Shown: in pieces, positions 12,315 through 13,605 of the stretch | Layout: every line of letters begins with the position of its first letter | How positions within the stretch are numbered: the first letter of the stretch is position 1 | Assembly: GCA_020853405.1 (NCBI GenBank) | Contig: JADYYZ010000229.1 | Location: 1-13,605, forward strand | DNA: 13,605 bases | Direction: 5' to 3' | Origin: Acetobacteraceae bacterium | Lineage (GTDB): Bacteria > Pseudomonadota > Alphaproteobacteria > Acetobacterales > Acetobacteraceae | The notes under the pieces: generated by a model | Databases searched by the model: none | Told to the model about the DNA's origin: nothing | What the model saw: the letters and a program-made list of their open reading frames with translations, nothing else | Made by a program: the position numbers and the translations under genes

Positions 12315-13605
12315 ATGCCTTCCCAGGACCCCGCGCGGCCTGACCCTGACGCGCTGCTCGCGCTGGCGCGGCGCGAGCAGCGGGGCGCGTTGAAGGTCTT
12401 CCTCGGTGCTGCACCCGGGGTCGGCAAGACGTTCGAGATGCTGAACGATGCGCGCCGGCGCCTGGCCGCCGGGGCGGATGTGCTGGTCGGCATCGTCGAG
12501 ACGCACGGGCGTGCCGACACCGCTGCCCAGATCGGCGAGCTGCCCGTGCTGGGGCGCCAGCGCATCGACTATCGCGGCCAGGTGATCGAGGAGTTCGACC
12601 TCGATGCCGCACTGGCCCGCCGGCCGAGAATCCTGCTGCTGGACGAGCTCGCCCACACCAATGCCCCCGGCAGCCGCCACCCCAAGCGCTGGCAGGACGC
12701 CGAGGAGCTGCGCGACGCCGGCATCGAGGTCTGGACCACGATGAACGTCCAGCACCTGGAAAGCCTTTCCGACCCGGTGGCGCGGATCACCGGCGTGCGC
12801 GTCGCCGAGACCGTTCCCGACAGCGTGCTCGCCGGCGCCGATGCCGTGGTGCTGATCGACATTCCGCCGGCCGAACTGCTGGAGCGCATGCGCCAGGGCA
12901 AGGTCTATCGGCCCGACCAGGCAGACCGTGCGCTGCGCGGCTTCTTCCGCGAGGGCAACCTGGCCGCGCTCCGCGAACTCGCGCTGCGCCGCACCGCCGA
13001 GCGCGTCGATGCCGACGTCTCGGGCTACATGCGCGCCAATGCCATCCCCGGCCCGTGGCCATCGGGGGCGCGCGTGCTGGCGCTGGTCGGAGCCGACGAC
13101 AGCGCCGAGGCGGTGGTGCGCGCGGCCCGAAGCATCGCCGATGCGCTGCGCGGCCGGCTGCTTGCCGCGCATGTCGAGGTGCCGGGAGCCGATGGCGACG
13201 TCGTGCTGGCGGCGGCCGGGCTGCGCCTGGCCGAAAGCCTGGGCGCGCAGGCGGAAACGCTGGTCGATGCGCACGTGCCGCGGGCGATCCTGGCGCACGC
13301 GCGGGCACATAATGTGACGCACCTGGTGATGGGGCGCGCCAGGCCCTCGCTGCTGCGCCGCCTTGCCGGCCGCACGCTGGCGGGAGTTCTTCTGCGCGAG
13401 GCGTCCGACTTCACCCTGCACCTGGTGCCCGATGCCCTGGCGCGGCCGCGGCCGACGACACTCCCCAGCTTCCTGCCACGGTCACTGCGCTGGGTGGCAC
13501 CGCCCGCGCTGGTCGGCTTCGCGTCGCTGGTCGGCGAGCTCCTGGATGACACCATCCCCGACGCCGGCATGGGCATGCTCTACCTGGTGGCGACGGTCGC
13601 TGCCG
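12315..13605 (+). CDS. kdpD: Sensor histidine kinase KdpD, N-terminal part
   Basis: The frame stays open from ATG 12315 to the window edge (430 codons; E. coli KdpD has 894), so this is an edge truncation and not a broken gene. The KdpD-specific N-domain has GAAPGVGKT (res 31-39, Walker A), a hydrophobic strand ending LLLDELAHTNAPGS (107-120, Walker B) and WTTMNVQHLESL (140-151). A universal-stress-protein-like domain follows at about 253-372, then the first membrane segments start near 393. The kinase half lies outside. KdpD senses K+ limitation and phosphorylates KdpE, which turns on kdpFABC. The start is supported by the usual RPDPDALLA sequence right after the Met, although no ribosome binding site is visible. 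kdpE is expected next. Confidence 0.95.
   Translation, partial: MPSQDPARPDPDALLALARREQRGALKVFLGAAPGVGKTFEMLNDARRRLAAGADVLVGIVETHGRADTAAQIGELPVLGRQRIDYRGQVIEEFDLDAALARRPRILLLDELAHTNAPGSRHPKRWQDAEELRDAGIEVWTTMNVQHLESLSDPVARITGVRVAETVPDSVLAGADAVVLIDIPPAELLERMRQGKVYRPDQADRALRGFFREGNLAALRELALRRTAERVDADVSGYMRANAIPGPWPSGARVLALVGADDSAEAVVRAARSIADALRGRLLAAHVEVPGADGDVVLAAAGLRLAESLGAQAETLVDAHVPRAILAHARAHNVTHLVMGRARPSLLRRLAGRTLAGVLLREASDFTLHLVPDALARPRPTTLPSFLPRSLRWVAPPALVGFASLVGELLDDTIPDAGMGMLYLVATVAA

Noticed and set aside
9396..13421. A 1341-codon open frame on the minus strand opposite kdpA-kdpD
   Set aside because: It lies antisense to four clear Kdp genes. Its predicted protein is an Arg/His/Gln/Gly/Ala-rich run with no domain, which is what the complementary frame of GC-rich coding DNA gives. 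No ribosome site or promoter supports it.
12315..13605. kdpD as a broken gene
   Set aside because: The frame is open without a stop to the last base and all expected N-terminal motifs are present; it is only cut by the window.

Overview
The window is GC-rich, tightly packed DNA (GC bias at third codon positions) and looks chromosomal. Ribosomal proteins L13 and S9, the alphaproteobacterial-style N-terminal extension of S9, a MbfA-type ferritin/VIT1 protein and the overall gene content suggest a high-GC alphaproteobacterium. Acetobacteraceae/Rhodospirillales is my best guess, but it is an inference from family resemblance and no search was run. I see no insertion sequence, phage gene, tRNA, rRNA or CRISPR array.

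Layout. (1) 1-213, minus: N-terminal piece of an unrecognised protein with a small in-frame tandem repeat, followed by a spacer holding a perfect inverted repeat. (2) 372-3251, minus: two-gene unit encoding an IlvD/Edd-family (sugar-acid type) dehydratase and then an M20 amidohydrolase. (3) 3394-4333, plus: the rplM-rpsI operon, closed by a clear intrinsic terminator, then a gamma-class carbonic anhydrase-like gene. (4) 5055-6011, plus: mbfA, preceded by overlapping inverted repeats that look like an iron-responsive operator or alternative hairpins. (5) 6012-6773, minus: an SDR-fold protein lacking the usual catalytic Tyr and Ser, abutting mbfA tail to tail. (6) 6858-7562, plus: a YfcG/YghU-type glutathione transferase, divergent from the SDR. 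(7) 7726 to the end, plus: the high-affinity potassium uptake operon, in the order 27-codon membrane peptide, kdpF, kdpA, kdpB, kdpC, kdpD (cut by the window edge).

How it works together. The kdp genes form one co-directional, nearly gapless unit. KdpFABC is the ATP-driven K+ pump and KdpD is the sensor kinase that, with a KdpE expected just beyond the window, would switch it on when K+ is scarce. Upstream lies an 11-bp-pitch direct repeat of the kind OmpR-family regulators such as KdpE bind. The remaining genes are a mix of housekeeping (ribosome, carbonic anhydrase), iron/oxidative stress (mbfA, yfcG) and a small catabolic unit.

I did not find a clear new multi-gene system. The items most worth a second look are the short membrane peptide before kdpF, the mutually exclusive inverted repeats before mbfA, the putative KdpE box, two starts that look leaderless (TANNNT six bases before ATG) and the SDR with a lost active site.
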